Shown here one piece after another: positions 43,597-53,073 of a stretch of DNA of 64,000 nucleotides. Origin of the DNA: Bact-08 sp964533215 (GTDB lineage: Bacteria > Bacteroidota > Bacteroidia > Bacteroidales > UBA932); assembly GCA_964533215.1 (NCBI GenBank), contig CAZHLJ010000001.1:372001-436000 (forward strand). Reading direction: 5' to 3'. The position numbers and the translations under genes were made by a program. The stretch's first letter is position 1; each line of letters opens with the position of its first letter. The notes under the pieces are model-generated. The model made no database searches. It was not told the DNA's origin and saw only the letters and a program-made list of their open reading frames with translations.

Positions 43597-44864
43597 TGCG
43601 AGAGTTTATTCAGGTAATATGCCTTAAAATCTTGCCAGTGGTAGTAAGGTGCAATATCCGTTGAAACAGGTATCTCCACCTCTTTTTCACAATGGAGCAG
43701 TTTTACAATTACATCTCCGGTTTTGTCATTCCTGTAGAATATCATTTGCAGGTTTACACCCATAGGACTTACCTTGAAATCACTCCACACCTGATAGATT
43801 TTTTCCGGGTCTGACTCCTGTACATTCATGCCTTTAACATCCATCAATGCCAGTAAAGGGATTATATATGAATCGTGCCCAAAGCGTAAGTCGGCAGAAA
43901 CGCCCCCATTATTTATTGCATTGTCGGCACAGCTTAAAATATCTCTTAATAGTGCCTTTGAGCTGTCCATTGCAACTTTCCCGTTTACCGAAGATGGCCC
44001 GCAGTTGTAATAGGTAGACATATTTGTTGCTTGCCAAAGAGTAAACAGCTCATCTTCTGTGAAAAGATCGAAAAGAGAGATTTTTAGATAGTCTACATCT
44101 GAAAGGTCTGTTGCTATCAAATGAATATTACGCACAAAGGTGACAGGGTTGCCGATATGTTCTCGTGCATAAATAGTGTCGGTAAAGAGAGATGATATGA
44201 ATTTTCCTATATTGAAATGCTTTTTTATAAAATTATCTCTGATTGCCGATACGGAATCCCTTTTAGTATTTCCGTAAGTATTGTTAAGATAAGTATTCCT
44301 TTCTGTAGCTTCCCGGGTAATTTCAATCTGGGGATTCAACTCTTTTAGCTGTTCGTTGTTGGCTGCCATACTTATAATGCATCTCGGTACCACTGTGGAG
44401 CGGCTGTAGATGTAGCATTTTCTGCCATTTTTGGTGGAAAAGACCTCGGGAAAAGAATTGAACATACGTCCGGCAATGGCCTTGTGTTCCCTTACACCGA
44501 GTGGAGTGAGGGCTCCATATCTCAATAAGGCATCATCACTGGCAATATTAACCCGTTCATAAAGGCTTTCGCCCAAATTAGACAGCTTCCCATCATTATG
44601 TGCGTTTCTTAGAATATTCTGTGGTGATGTGTAACTCTCCGGAGTTTGTACCCAACGGGAGCCATGACGGCCGTAGTGGCTTATATAAAATGGTGAATAG
44701 CCTTTAGGGGCCGTGGTGGCAGGAGTTGATTCGTATTTGTATGTCTGGTAAATTCCACTTGCATGTCTTATATCGCTCAGAAATTCTTTTTTAGTGGTCT
44801 GTGCCTGGGTAAATATGTAAGCAAAGGTGAAAAGAATTGAAATAGAGGTTTTTAGATTATTCAT
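43593..44864 (-). CDS. Secreted histidine acid phosphatase (MINPP/phytase-like)
   Basis: A 423-residue clade-2 histidine phosphatase with a signal peptide ending FTQAQ. The catalytic motif is HYGRHGSRW (His67 forms the phospho-enzyme) and the proton-donor-type HD motif is in RFGHDSYI near residue 325. Bacteroides relatives act as inositol polyphosphate phosphatases (MINPP), releasing phosphate from phytate. The exact substrate is not certain. It is a single-gene unit overlapping GH16 tail-to-tail by 4 bases. Confidence 0.85.
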   Translation of the reverse strand: MNNLKTSISILFTFAYIFTQAQTTKKEFLSDIRHASGIYQTYKYESTPATTAPKGYSPFYISHYGRHGSRWVQTPESYTSPQNILRNAHNDGKLSNLGESLYERVNIASDDALLRYGALTPLGVREHKAIAGRMFNSFPEVFSTKNGRKCYIYSRSTVVPRCIISMAANNEQLKELNPQIEITREATERNTYLNNTYGNTKRDSVSAIRDNFIKKHFNIGKFISSLFTDTIYAREHIGNPVTFVRNIHLIATDLSDVDYLKISLFDLFTEDELFTLWQATNMSTYYNCGPSSVNGKVAMDSSKALLRDILSCADNAINNGGVSADLRFGHDSYIIPLLALMDVKGMNVQESDPEKIYQVWSDFKVSPMGVNLQMIFYRNDKTGDVIVKLLHCEKEVEIPVSTDIAPYYHWQDFKAYYLNKLSH

Positions 44865-44898
44865 AATAGATAAATATATACAACTTCAAAGATATACA

Positions 44899-44928
44899 TT
44901 TGTTAATAATACGTTGATAAAGAATTTG
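44899..44928 (+). promoter_or_regulatory. Possible promoter for the cobalamin riboswitch-nrdDG unit
   Basis: TTTG at 44899-44902, an 18-base spacer and AGAATTTG at 44921-44928. The TTTG of the -7 box matches the Bacteroides pattern but the preceding TA does not. Position is right for a transcript starting shortly before the riboswitch. Weak call. Confidence 0.3.
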
Positions 44929-44961
44929 GGATAGTTGCGAATGATGAGTTAACTTTGCTTT

Positions 44962-45110
44962 GCATTAGGCCTTAGGGAATCCGGTGGAAATCCGGAACTA
45001 TCCTCGTAGCTGTAAGTTCCTTTTACTGAGTGTACACTCTTTGCCACTGACTTTTTTGATAAGTTGGGAAGGCGTGCAACTCGGAACAAGTCAGAAGACC
45101 TGCCTGATGC
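44962..45110 (+). promoter_or_regulatory. Cobalamin (B12) riboswitch upstream of nrdDG
   Basis: The closing stem P1 pairs GCATTAGGC (44962-44970) with GCCTGATGC (45102-45110). Inside are the conserved blocks GGGAATCCGGTGGAAATCCGGAACT, split here as GGGAATCCGGTG and AAATCCGGAACT, then GCTGTAAG, GCCACTGA (45043-45050) and the B12 box AGTCAGAAGACCTGCC (45089-45104). The nrdD start lies 65 bases later. B12 binding would switch off the B12-independent class III reductase when a B12-dependent enzyme can be used. A short GGCTTT/AAAGCT hairpin follows but no T-run terminator, so control is probably translational. Confidence 0.92.
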
Positions 45111-45174
45111 ATTTAATTTTTTTGTGGCTTTCGGGTGAAAAGCTGCAAACAACGAATTTTACAACATACAAATT

Positions 45175-47280
45175 ATGAGTAATTCCGAAATTTCTATTGT
45201 TAAACGGGATGGAAAGAGTGAACCGTTTTCGATTGACAAAATTAAAAATGCTATAAGAAAAGCCTTTCTTGCAGTAGGCAACTTTGCGACAGAAGAAGAT
45301 CTTACCAGCATATTGAGCCGGGTCAATATTTCCGGGGATATGAACGTTGAGGATATACAGAATCAGGTGGAGACATCCTTAATGGCAGAGAGATATTTTT
45401 CTGTGGCAAAGTCGTACATGCTATATAGACAGAGACATCTTGAAGACCGTGAAACAAGGGACAGGCTTCAATTCCTTATAAATTACTGTGCAGCAGAGAA
45501 TCCGGCAACCGGCAGCAAGTATGACTCCAACGCCAATGTAGAGAAAAAGAATATTGCAACTCTTATTGGAGAGCTGCCCAAAGCTGGCTTTATTAGATTG
45601 AATCGCAGGCTATTAACTGACAGACTGAAGGAGATGTATGGCAAGGAGGTGTCGGATAAGTATTTGAACCTATTAATAAATCACTTCATCTATAAAAACG
45701 ACGAGACAAGCCTTGCCAACTACTGTGCAAGTATCACAATGTATCCGTGGTTGTTGAACGGGACATTGCCGGTCGGAGGGAACTCCACGCCTCCTACTAA
45801 CCTGAAATCGTTCTGCGGAGGGTTTGTAAACATGGTGTTCATCGTTTCCAGTATGTTGAGCGGGGCTTGCGCGACTCCAGAATTCCTAATGTATATGAAC
45901 TACTTCATAGGGCTTGAATATGGTACGGATTACTACAAACATGCTGATGATGTGGTGGATTTGTCAAAAAAACATAGAACGATAGATAAGATAATTTCCG
46001 ACTGTTTTGAGCAGATTGTCTATTCTATAAACCAGCCTACAGGTGCACGTAACTTCCAGGCTGTATTCTGGAATATCTCCTACTACGACCGTTTCTATTT
46101 TGAGAGCCTGTTTGGTGAGTTTGTATTCCCAGACGGCAGCAAGCCCGATTGGGAGTCCATGAGCTGGCTCCAAAAGCGTTTCATCAAGTGGTTTAACAAC
46201 GAGCGTACCAAAGCTGTGCTTACTTTTCCTGTAGAGACAATGGCACTGCTTACTGAGAATGGTGATGTGAGAGATAAGGATTATGGAGATTTTACATCTG
46301 AAATGTATTCTCAAGGACACTCTTTCTTCACATATATGAGTGATAATGCAGACTCTTTGAGTAGCTGCTGTCGTCTGCGTAATGAGATACAGGACAATGG
46401 ATTCAGCTATACTCTTGGAGCAGGAGGAGTATCTACTGGTTCGAAAAGTGTATTGACCATAAATCTAAACCGTTGTGTCCAACATGCCGTTGGATCCGGC
46501 ATTCCTTACCTCACATTCCTTGATGATGTTGTAGACTTGGTGCATAAGGTGCAGCTGGGATATAATGAAAATCTGAAGGATTTGTGCAGCAAAGGAATGC
46601 TCCCTCTTTTTGATGAAGGATATATAAATATGAGCAGACAGTATCTGACCATCGGTGTAAACGGATTGGTGGAAGCCGCTGAGTTTATGGGCATTGAAAT
46701 CAATGATAATCCGCAATATGAGAAATTCGTACAGGAGATATTAGGTTTGATAGAAAAATACAACAAGAGATATAAAAGTAAAGAAGTACTGTTTAACTGT
46801 GAAATGATTCCAGCTGAAAATGTGGGTGTCAAGCATGCAAAATGGGATAGAGAGGCTGGTTATAAAGTGACTAGAGAGTGCTATAACAGCTATTTCTATG
46901 TAGTGGAAGACGAGTCTCTTAACATTATTGATAAATTCCGCCTTCATGGAAAGAAATATATAGAGCATCTTACCGGCGGTTCTGCATTGCATATGAATCT
47001 TGATGAGCATTTGAGCCACAACCAATACAGACAGTTGCTTAGGATAGCTGCAACTGAGGGGTGCAACTATTTTACCTTTAACATTCCAAATACGGTGTGT
47101 AACGACTGTGGCCATATAGACAAGCGATATATGAAAGATTGTCCGGTTTGCCACAGTGCAAATCTGGACTATCTTACTCGCGTTATCGGATATCTTAAGC
47201 GTGTAAGCAACTTCTCTGCTGCAAGGCAAAAGGAGGCAGCTCGCCGTCATTATGAAAATGCCGTTAACGAGATTTGCTAG
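45175..47280 (+). CDS. nrdD: Anaerobic (class III) ribonucleoside-triphosphate reductase
   Basis: A 701-residue class III ribonucleotide reductase that makes dNTPs from NTPs without oxygen. An N-terminal ATP-cone (about 5-95) gives allosteric control. The catalytic core includes SLANYCASITMYPW and SSCCRLRNEI. The C-terminal zinc site has two Cys pairs (CNDC and CPVC), and the glycyl radical Gly is in TRVIGYLKR. All key parts are present at normal length. It is controlled by the cobalamin riboswitch just upstream and is followed by its activase gene after 2 bases. Confidence 0.97.
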   Translation: MSNSEISIVKRDGKSEPFSIDKIKNAIRKAFLAVGNFATEEDLTSILSRVNISGDMNVEDIQNQVETSLMAERYFSVAKSYMLYRQRHLEDRETRDRLQFLINYCAAENPATGSKYDSNANVEKKNIATLIGELPKAGFIRLNRRLLTDRLKEMYGKEVSDKYLNLLINHFIYKNDETSLANYCASITMYPWLLNGTLPVGGNSTPPTNLKSFCGGFVNMVFIVSSMLSGACATPEFLMYMNYFIGLEYGTDYYKHADDVVDLSKKHRTIDKIISDCFEQIVYSINQPTGARNFQAVFWNISYYDRFYFESLFGEFVFPDGSKPDWESMSWLQKRFIKWFNNERTKAVLTFPVETMALLTENGDVRDKDYGDFTSEMYSQGHSFFTYMSDNADSLSSCCRLRNEIQDNGFSYTLGAGGVSTGSKSVLTINLNRCVQHAVGSGIPYLTFLDDVVDLVHKVQLGYNENLKDLCSKGMLPLFDEGYINMSRQYLTIGVNGLVEAAEFMGIEINDNPQYEKFVQEILGLIEKYNKRYKSKEVLFNCEMIPAENVGVKHAKWDREAGYKVTRECYNSYFYVVEDESLNIIDKFRLHGKKYIEHLTGGSALHMNLDEHLSHNQYRQLLRIAATEGCNYFTFNIPNTVCNDCGHIDKRYMKDCPVCHSANLDYLTRVIGYLKRVSNFSAARQKEAARRHYENAVNEIC

Positions 47281-47282
47281 CA

Positions 47283-47750
47283 ATGCTTAAGTTCGTAAGT
47301 TCGGATGTTGTATTTCAAGAGATTCCGGATGAGGTTACTCTTGCGATAAATATCTCCAATTGTCCAAACAGGTGTTCTGGGTGTCACAGCCCCTATTTGA
47401 TGGAGGATGTTGGCGAGCCTCTGACCACAGGTGTTCTTGCTGATTTGCTTTCCAAATATGGACAGAGCATTACTTGTATCTGTTTTATGGGAGGAGATTC
47501 TGCACCAGAGGAGGTTAGTCAATTGGCAACGGCAGTAAAATCTTACTTGAATGATGTTAAAGTTGGGTGGTATTCAGGAAGAAACTCTTTTCCTACCGGT
47601 TTTTCCTTGCAGCCGTTTAACTACATAAAATTAGGGGCTTATGTGAAAAATCTGGGTAATCTGCGAAGTAAAAATACCAATCAGAGATTATACAAAATAA
47701 CCGAGAATCAAGAGTTGGAGGATGTCACATTTATGTTTTGGAAAAATTGA
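47283..47750 (+). CDS. nrdG: Anaerobic ribonucleotide reductase activating enzyme
   Basis: A 155-residue radical SAM activase that generates the glycyl radical on NrdD. The 4Fe-4S motif is CPNRCSGC (Cys27, Cys31, Cys34; CX3CX2C), as in NrdG. ICFMGGDSAPEE is the SAM-binding GGE-like region. The ATG at 47283 follows the nrdD stop by 2 bases; the frame could begin with a TTG at 47274 inside nrdD. Same operon as nrdD. Confidence 0.94.
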   Translation: MLKFVSSDVVFQEIPDEVTLAINISNCPNRCSGCHSPYLMEDVGEPLTTGVLADLLSKYGQSITCICFMGGDSAPEEVSQLATAVKSYLNDVKVGWYSGRNSFPTGFSLQPFNYIKLGAYVKNLGNLRSKNTNQRLYKITENQELEDVTFMFWKN

Positions 47751-47817
47751 ACATAAGAAAAAACCGTTACATTTGACCTTCTGAAAAAGATATCGGGAAA
47801 AATTGTACAATACTTGT

Positions 47818-48363
47818 ATGGAGAATTTTATAGAGAAAATTTCTTTTGGGAAAGAGAGCGCTTTCAAAAAAGCATACAAGTCTTATGCCCCTGCCTTAAA
47901 GTTCTTTGCGTATAACTATTTAGAGGACGAGGATGCTATAGAGGATATTCTGCAGGATTGTTTTGTAACATTGTGGGACAAAAGGGAAGATTTTGACAAC
48001 GAAAAGGCTATCAAGGCTTTTCTGTACAGAGTGGTAAAAAACTCTTGTCTTAACCATATCCGGCATTCATCTGTAAAGGACAAATATGCTAAAGTCATTG
48101 TTGAAGAAGATAGTTCGGAATCTTTTTTAGATAATATTTTAGAAGCAGAAACATTTAAATTACTATTGGAGGTTTTTGAAGAATTACCTCCGGTATGTAA
48201 AGAGGTCTATAGAAAGAGCATTAATGGAATGAGTCATGCTGAAATCGCAGAAGAACTTAATATTTCCATTAATACAGTGAAACGTCATAAAAACAAAGCC
48301 AATCAATTTTTAAGAACCCGGTTAAAGAATATTCTCTCTCTCATTCTTTACATGTCTGCATAA
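47818..48363 (+). CDS. ECF sigma factor (RpoE-like, SusCD-associated), module 1
   Basis: A 181-residue ECF sigma factor. Region 2 includes YLEDEDAIEDILQDCFVTLW and region 4 includes ELPPVCKEVYRKSINGMSHAEIAEELNISINTVKRH, described here as two adjacent parts, with the HTH in the second. It is followed by a FecR gene and a SusC with STN domain, the trans-envelope signalling set: substrate at the receptor signals through FecR to free this sigma, which turns on the locus. ATG 47818 is used; an in-frame ATG lies 15 bases upstream. Confidence 0.9.
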   Translation: MENFIEKISFGKESAFKKAYKSYAPALKFFAYNYLEDEDAIEDILQDCFVTLWDKREDFDNEKAIKAFLYRVVKNSCLNHIRHSSVKDKYAKVIVEEDSSESFLDNILEAETFKLLLEVFEELPPVCKEVYRKSINGMSHAEIAEELNISINTVKRHKNKANQFLRTRLKNILSLILYMSA

Positions 48364-48446
48364 AAGGTTCTTTTCTTTATTTTTTTCAAAATTTGAGTGA
48401 TACCAAATGGCATCATGCGTGTTTATATTATACAAAAGGATTTAAA

Positions 48447-49655
48447 ATGTTTTTTTTAGAGGATAGCAAGGATAATAGTGGAATAGAGCATCTGATAGTG
48501 CGTTTCATCTTGGGGACAATAAGTGATTCAGAACTTTTTGTGTTGGACCGATGGAGAAAGGAGAGCCCAAAAAATGAAGCACTTTTTAATAAATTGATCT
48601 CTCTGGATAATTTCAATAAAAATGTAGAGAAATTTGTAGTCAGCGATGACGATTTAGACAAGGAGTGGGAAAAAATAAGGAAGAAGATCAGATTTCCGAA
48701 ATCCCGTAAGGAGATTTTTATCTTATATGCAAGATATGCTGCAATATTTATTATCCCTCTCATTATTGCCGCAGGAATCTTTCTGAGCCAGTATAATTCC
48801 AGTAAGGTAATTGAAAAGAAGACAAAGGATAATGAAATTTTTGCATCAATATCCTATAATGGCTCTAAAGCCAGACTTGTTCTGCCGGAGGGTGATGTTG
48901 TCTCCTTGGGGGGAACCAATGGCGGGGAGAGGGCAATTTCTCAAAATTCCGGTTTAAAGGAGGTTGGCGATACACTTAAATATGGAAAGAGCGCCAGAAA
49001 TGCTTCATTGGCTCCAGTTTATCATACTTTGATTGTTCCAAGGGGAAGTGATTTTTCTGTTGTACTATCCGATGGAACTAAGGTTTATCTTAATTCTGAA
49101 ACGGAGCTTAGGTATCCACCGAATTTTGCTGCTGATAAGCGAACTGTGTTTGTAAAAGGAGAGGCTTATTTTGAAGTGACCAAGGATTTTAAAAGACCTT
49201 TTATTGTAAATATGGGAGGAGTTCAGGTTAAGGTTCTGGGAACCTCTTTTGCCACGAGATTTTTTGATAATGAGAGAGAGGCTCTTACAACTCTTGTAGA
49301 AGGTAGTGTTGCTTTAACTTGTTTGTCAAAGACATGCATGCTCTCTCCAGGTCAACAGGCCGTAGTAGACTATAAGAGCGACGAACTTCGTATCAAAGAT
49401 GTAAATACAGAACTGTACACCTCATGGAAAGATGGGAAGATTGTATTTGACAGGACTCCTTTACATAAAATCCTATCATATCTGTCCAGGATATATTCCG
49501 TTGACTTTTCATATGATAATCCGGATGTCAGGAATATTTCATTTTCAATAAATATATCTAAATACGACAGCTTCCTTCAGATTAAGGAATTACTGGAAAA
49601 AACTGATAGAGTATCTTTTGAAATTCAGGATTTAAAGACAATACGAGTGAAATAG
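48447..49655 (+). CDS. FecR family anti-sigma factor, module 1
   Basis: A 402-residue membrane anti-sigma factor. The N-terminal cytosolic part (1-85) binds the sigma factor, one membrane helix lies at about 95-115, and the periplasmic FecR domain shows TLIVPRGSDFSVVLSDGT, VYLNSETELRYP, VKGEAYFEVTK and VKVLGTSFATR, each a family block. A C-terminal DUF4974 region (WKDGKIVFDRTPLHKIL) follows. ATG 48447 has AAAGGA upstream; the frame extends to a TTG at 48393. It would relay the signal from the STN domain of the next gene product. Confidence 0.9.
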   Translation: MFFLEDSKDNSGIEHLIVRFILGTISDSELFVLDRWRKESPKNEALFNKLISLDNFNKNVEKFVVSDDDLDKEWEKIRKKIRFPKSRKEIFILYARYAAIFIIPLIIAAGIFLSQYNSSKVIEKKTKDNEIFASISYNGSKARLVLPEGDVVSLGGTNGGERAISQNSGLKEVGDTLKYGKSARNASLAPVYHTLIVPRGSDFSVVLSDGTKVYLNSETELRYPPNFAADKRTVFVKGEAYFEVTKDFKRPFIVNMGGVQVKVLGTSFATRFFDNEREALTTLVEGSVALTCLSKTCMLSPGQQAVVDYKSDELRIKDVNTELYTSWKDGKIVFDRTPLHKILSYLSRIYSVDFSYDNPDVRNISFSINISKYDSFLQIKELLEKTDRVSFEIQDLKTIRVK

Positions 49656-49694
49656 AAGCTTACAACATATAATTAAACAACCAAAAACTTATCT

Positions 49695-52600
49695 ATGAAA
49701 ATTAAAGAAATTACCATTTCGGATGGTAGGAAGGGGATTTTGCGTATCTCGCTGCCAAGGCTTAAGACCTTCCTCTGTCTTGTTTTTCTCTTATCAGGTC
49801 TGTTTTGCTCAAATTTATTTGGACAAAACCAGGGTAGATTTACAATGAATTTAAAAAATGCCACAATCAAGCAGGTCATTAATGATCTTAAAGCAAAAGG
49901 TGGATATAGCTTTGTCTATAGTGATGATGATCTGGATGTTGTTCCTGCGAAAAGCGCAACGTTCAATAATTCGACAGTCCAGCAAATTCTGGATTTTTAC
50001 TTAAAAGGGACTAATCTTACATATGAAATAACTACAAATAAGATTATTGCAATCAGAAGAGCTGATAAAAAAACCTCAATTCAAAATGAAACGACAATTT
50101 CCGGCTTAGTAACCGATAACACCGGGAGTACTCTCCCAGGAGTATCTGTTGCGATAAAAGGAACACAGATAGGCACTACCACTAAAGAGGATGGTACTTT
50201 TGAACTGCCGGTTCGTGAACCAATAGGAAAGGTTCTTACCTTTTCATTTATTGGAATGAATAAAAAAGAGATCCAGATAAAAAATCCGGACAATGTTATC
50301 AAGATAGTCTTGGAGGAATCCGCAGAGTCGATTAAGGAGGTTGTCGTAACTGGAATCTTCACCCGTAAGAAAGAGAGCTTTACAGGTTCTGCGTCTACTT
50401 TTACAACAAGTGATCTAAGGGCTGTCGGCAATACAAACATCATTCAAAGCTTGAAAACGCTTGACCCATCCTTTGCTCTTATTGAAAACAACCTGGTAGG
50501 TTCTGACCCAAACAGATTGCCTGACGTGGAAATCCGTGGCAAATCCAGTATCATTGGTGTCAGGGACGAACTTGCAGAGGATCCTAACCAACCCTTGTTT
50601 ATTCTGGATGGTTTTGAGTCTTCATTAAGGGCTATTTATGATCTGGATATGGATAGGATAGCCTCCATCACAATCTTGAAAGATGCTGCCTCCACTGCGA
50701 TTTATGGTTCAAAAGCTGCAAATGGTGTTGTTGTTGTTGAGACTGTCAAACCAAAAGCAGGCCAGTTGCAGTTTTCATATAACGGTTCATTCAATGTTTC
50801 CGTTCCGGATCTGACGAGCTACAATATGATGAACTCTTCTGAAAAGTTGGAGTTTGAGAGGCTTGCGGGAAGATATAATCTTAATTCAAGCCAATGGTCT
50901 GCAGCGAATGAGGTTCTTATGAATCAATTGTATAATGAAAAGTTGGCCCAGATTTCAAGAGGCGTTGATACATATTGGCTTTCTGAGCCTTTGAGGATTG
51001 GTCTCAACCACAGACATTCAATTTATGCCCAAGGTGGTGAAGGTGGCTTTACATTTGGTTTGGGTGCTACCTATAATGGTGTGACAGGTGTCATGAAGGA
51101 CTCCAAAAGGGATAATATATCGGGAAATTTAGATATAAATTACAGAATTTCTAAATTTCAGTTCTCGAACAAATTACAGGTGGGGACAGTTAACAGTCAG
51201 GACCCTATGGTCTCTTTCAGTAATTATGTAAATGCCAATCCATATTATACAAAATATGATGCAAATGGAGAAGTGTCCAAGTGGTTGGAGAACAACAAAC
51301 TTTTTCAGGCGTCCAACCCGATGTGGAATGATAATGTAGGCAGCAGGAACAAAACCAATGAATTCAATCTGTCAAATTTCTTTATGACAGAATATACTCC
51401 CATGGAATGTTTCAAGGTTAGGGCAAGAATCGGAATCACTTATAATACAAGCGAACTGGATAATTTTATCTCTCCCAATGATACCCGTTACGATACAGAA
51501 GATATCCTGAATAAAGGAGCATACAATTACAGCAACTCTAAAAGCACCAGATTGGAGGGAGAGCTTACTGCTACATACGCAAAGGTTTTGGGAAAGCATA
51601 GAATCAACATAGTGGCGGGAGGAAATCTGAACTCATATAACATATTAAATCAGGGATATACTGTAAAAGGATTTCCTCAGGGAGACTTTACATATCCATC
51701 TTTCTCAAAAGGTTTTCCGGAAGGAGGCACTCCGTATTATGCACAATCAGAATCAAGGAGTATAAGCAGTTTTGTCAATGGAGGTTACTCTTACGATGAC
51801 AGATATAATGCAGATCTAAGTTACAGATTGAATGGTTCTTCTGTTTTTGGCTCTACTAAACAGTTTTCAGGAACATGGTCATTTGGTTTGGCCTGGAACC
51901 TGCATAAGGAATCTTTTATAAAGAATAACTTCTCCGGTATAAAGATGTTAAAGATAAGAGGGTCTATGGGTAATCCAGGCAATCAGAACTTCTCGTCTTA
52001 TATGACCTTGACAACATATAAGTTTAATTTCAATGCGCTTAACTATTTTGGGATGAGCTGCAATATCAATTCTTTAGGAAATCCTGATTTGAAATGGCAG
52101 AAAACTCTTGATAAGAATATTGGGTTAGACCTGACTGTTCTTGACAATAAACTTAACATTGTTGCAGATTATTTTCATAAAACAACCGATCCCCTTTTAG
52201 TATCAATAGCTGTACCCTCTTCGGCAGGCGTTACTTTAGCCTATACAAACCTGGGAAACCAGACAACTAAGGGTTTTACCGCTACTGCACAATATTACTT
52301 GATATACAGAATTGAAGATAGGTTCACATGGAATGTAAGAGCAAATATACGTTCCAATAAATCGGTTTTGGGTGATCTCGGAAGCAGTCTGGCAGAAATG
52401 AATAAAATCGGTCAGACAAACAACTCTTTAAAAAGATACTATGACGGAGCTGATCCGGATGCAATATGGGCGGTCAGGTCAGCAGGTATAGATCCTTCGA
52501 ATGGCCGTGAGATTTTCTATAAAAAGGATGGAGGCTATACATATGACTATGCTTATGAAAATGAGGTTATTATTGGTAATTCGCGCCCAAAATATGAGGG

Positions 52601-53048
52601 TGTCCTTGGTAGCTCTTTAAACTATAAAGGGTTCAGTGTTAATTTTGACTTCAGATACCGCACAGGAGGTTATGCTTTCAACAGTGCTCTATTTAACAAG
52701 GTTGAGAACATAAGTACTACCAGCCTTAACTACAACCAGGACAAGCGGGCTTTATATGAAAGATGGAAACAGCCGGGTGACATTGCTAATTTTAAAGATA
52801 TAGCCAATTCTTTGAGTACACCTATGTCATCAAGATTCATACAAAAGGATAATTCTCTCACATTGGAGTCGTTACGAATAGGTTATGAGTTCTATGGCCA
52901 GAAGCTGAAAGAGACTTATGGCATAGGAACAATGAGGGTAAACGCGTACATGAATGATATTTTTAGAATATCTACAGTAAAGGCAGAAAGAGGTATAACT
53001 TATCCTTTTGCCCGTTCTATATCCCTTTCACTATCGTTAACTTTTTAA
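49695..53048 (+). CDS. SusC/RagA TonB-dependent receptor with STN domain, module 1
   Basis: A 1117-residue outer-membrane TonB-dependent transporter. After a signal helix (about 24-47) come an STN signalling domain (about 50-110), a carboxypeptidase-regulatory-like domain (about 138-215), a TonB-box-like EVVVTGIF, a plug with DVEIRGKSSI and ILKDAASTAIYGSKAANGVVVV, and a 22-strand barrel ending in Phe. The STN domain ties it to the upstream FecR. Import of a large ligand together with SusD at 53074 is expected. No carbohydrate enzyme accompanies it. Confidence 0.95.
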   Translation: MKIKEITISDGRKGILRISLPRLKTFLCLVFLLSGLFCSNLFGQNQGRFTMNLKNATIKQVINDLKAKGGYSFVYSDDDLDVVPAKSATFNNSTVQQILDFYLKGTNLTYEITTNKIIAIRRADKKTSIQNETTISGLVTDNTGSTLPGVSVAIKGTQIGTTTKEDGTFELPVREPIGKVLTFSFIGMNKKEIQIKNPDNVIKIVLEESAESIKEVVVTGIFTRKKESFTGSASTFTTSDLRAVGNTNIIQSLKTLDPSFALIENNLVGSDPNRLPDVEIRGKSSIIGVRDELAEDPNQPLFILDGFESSLRAIYDLDMDRIASITILKDAASTAIYGSKAANGVVVVETVKPKAGQLQFSYNGSFNVSVPDLTSYNMMNSSEKLEFERLAGRYNLNSSQWSAANEVLMNQLYNEKLAQISRGVDTYWLSEPLRIGLNHRHSIYAQGGEGGFTFGLGATYNGVTGVMKDSKRDNISGNLDINYRISKFQFSNKLQVGTVNSQDPMVSFSNYVNANPYYTKYDANGEVSKWLENNKLFQASNPMWNDNVGSRNKTNEFNLSNFFMTEYTPMECFKVRARIGITYNTSELDNFISPNDTRYDTEDILNKGAYNYSNSKSTRLEGELTATYAKVLGKHRINIVAGGNLNSYNILNQGYTVKGFPQGDFTYPSFSKGFPEGGTPYYAQSESRSISSFVNGGYSYDDRYNADLSYRLNGSSVFGSTKQFSGTWSFGLAWNLHKESFIKNNFSGIKMLKIRGSMGNPGNQNFSSYMTLTTYKFNFNALNYFGMSCNINSLGNPDLKWQKTLDKNIGLDLTVLDNKLNIVADYFHKTTDPLLVSIAVPSSAGVTLAYTNLGNQTTKGFTATAQYYLIYRIEDRFTWNVRANIRSNKSVLGDLGSSLAEMNKIGQTNNSLKRYYDGADPDAIWAVRSAGIDPSNGREIFYKKDGGYTYDYAYENEVIIGNSRPKYEGVLGSSLNYKGFSVNFDFRYRTGGYAFNSALFNKVENISTTSLNYNQDKRALYERWKQPGDIANFKDIANSLSTPMSSRFIQKDNSLTLESLRIGYEFYGQKLKETYGIGTMRVNAYMNDIFRISTVKAERGITYPFARSISLSLSLTF

Positions 53049-53073
53049 TAACAAACATTAAAAATATTTTGTA

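Noticed and set aside
47751..47817. Possible ECF-type promoter before the module 1 sigma gene
   Set aside because: A TTTG is present but no -7 box lies at the right distance.
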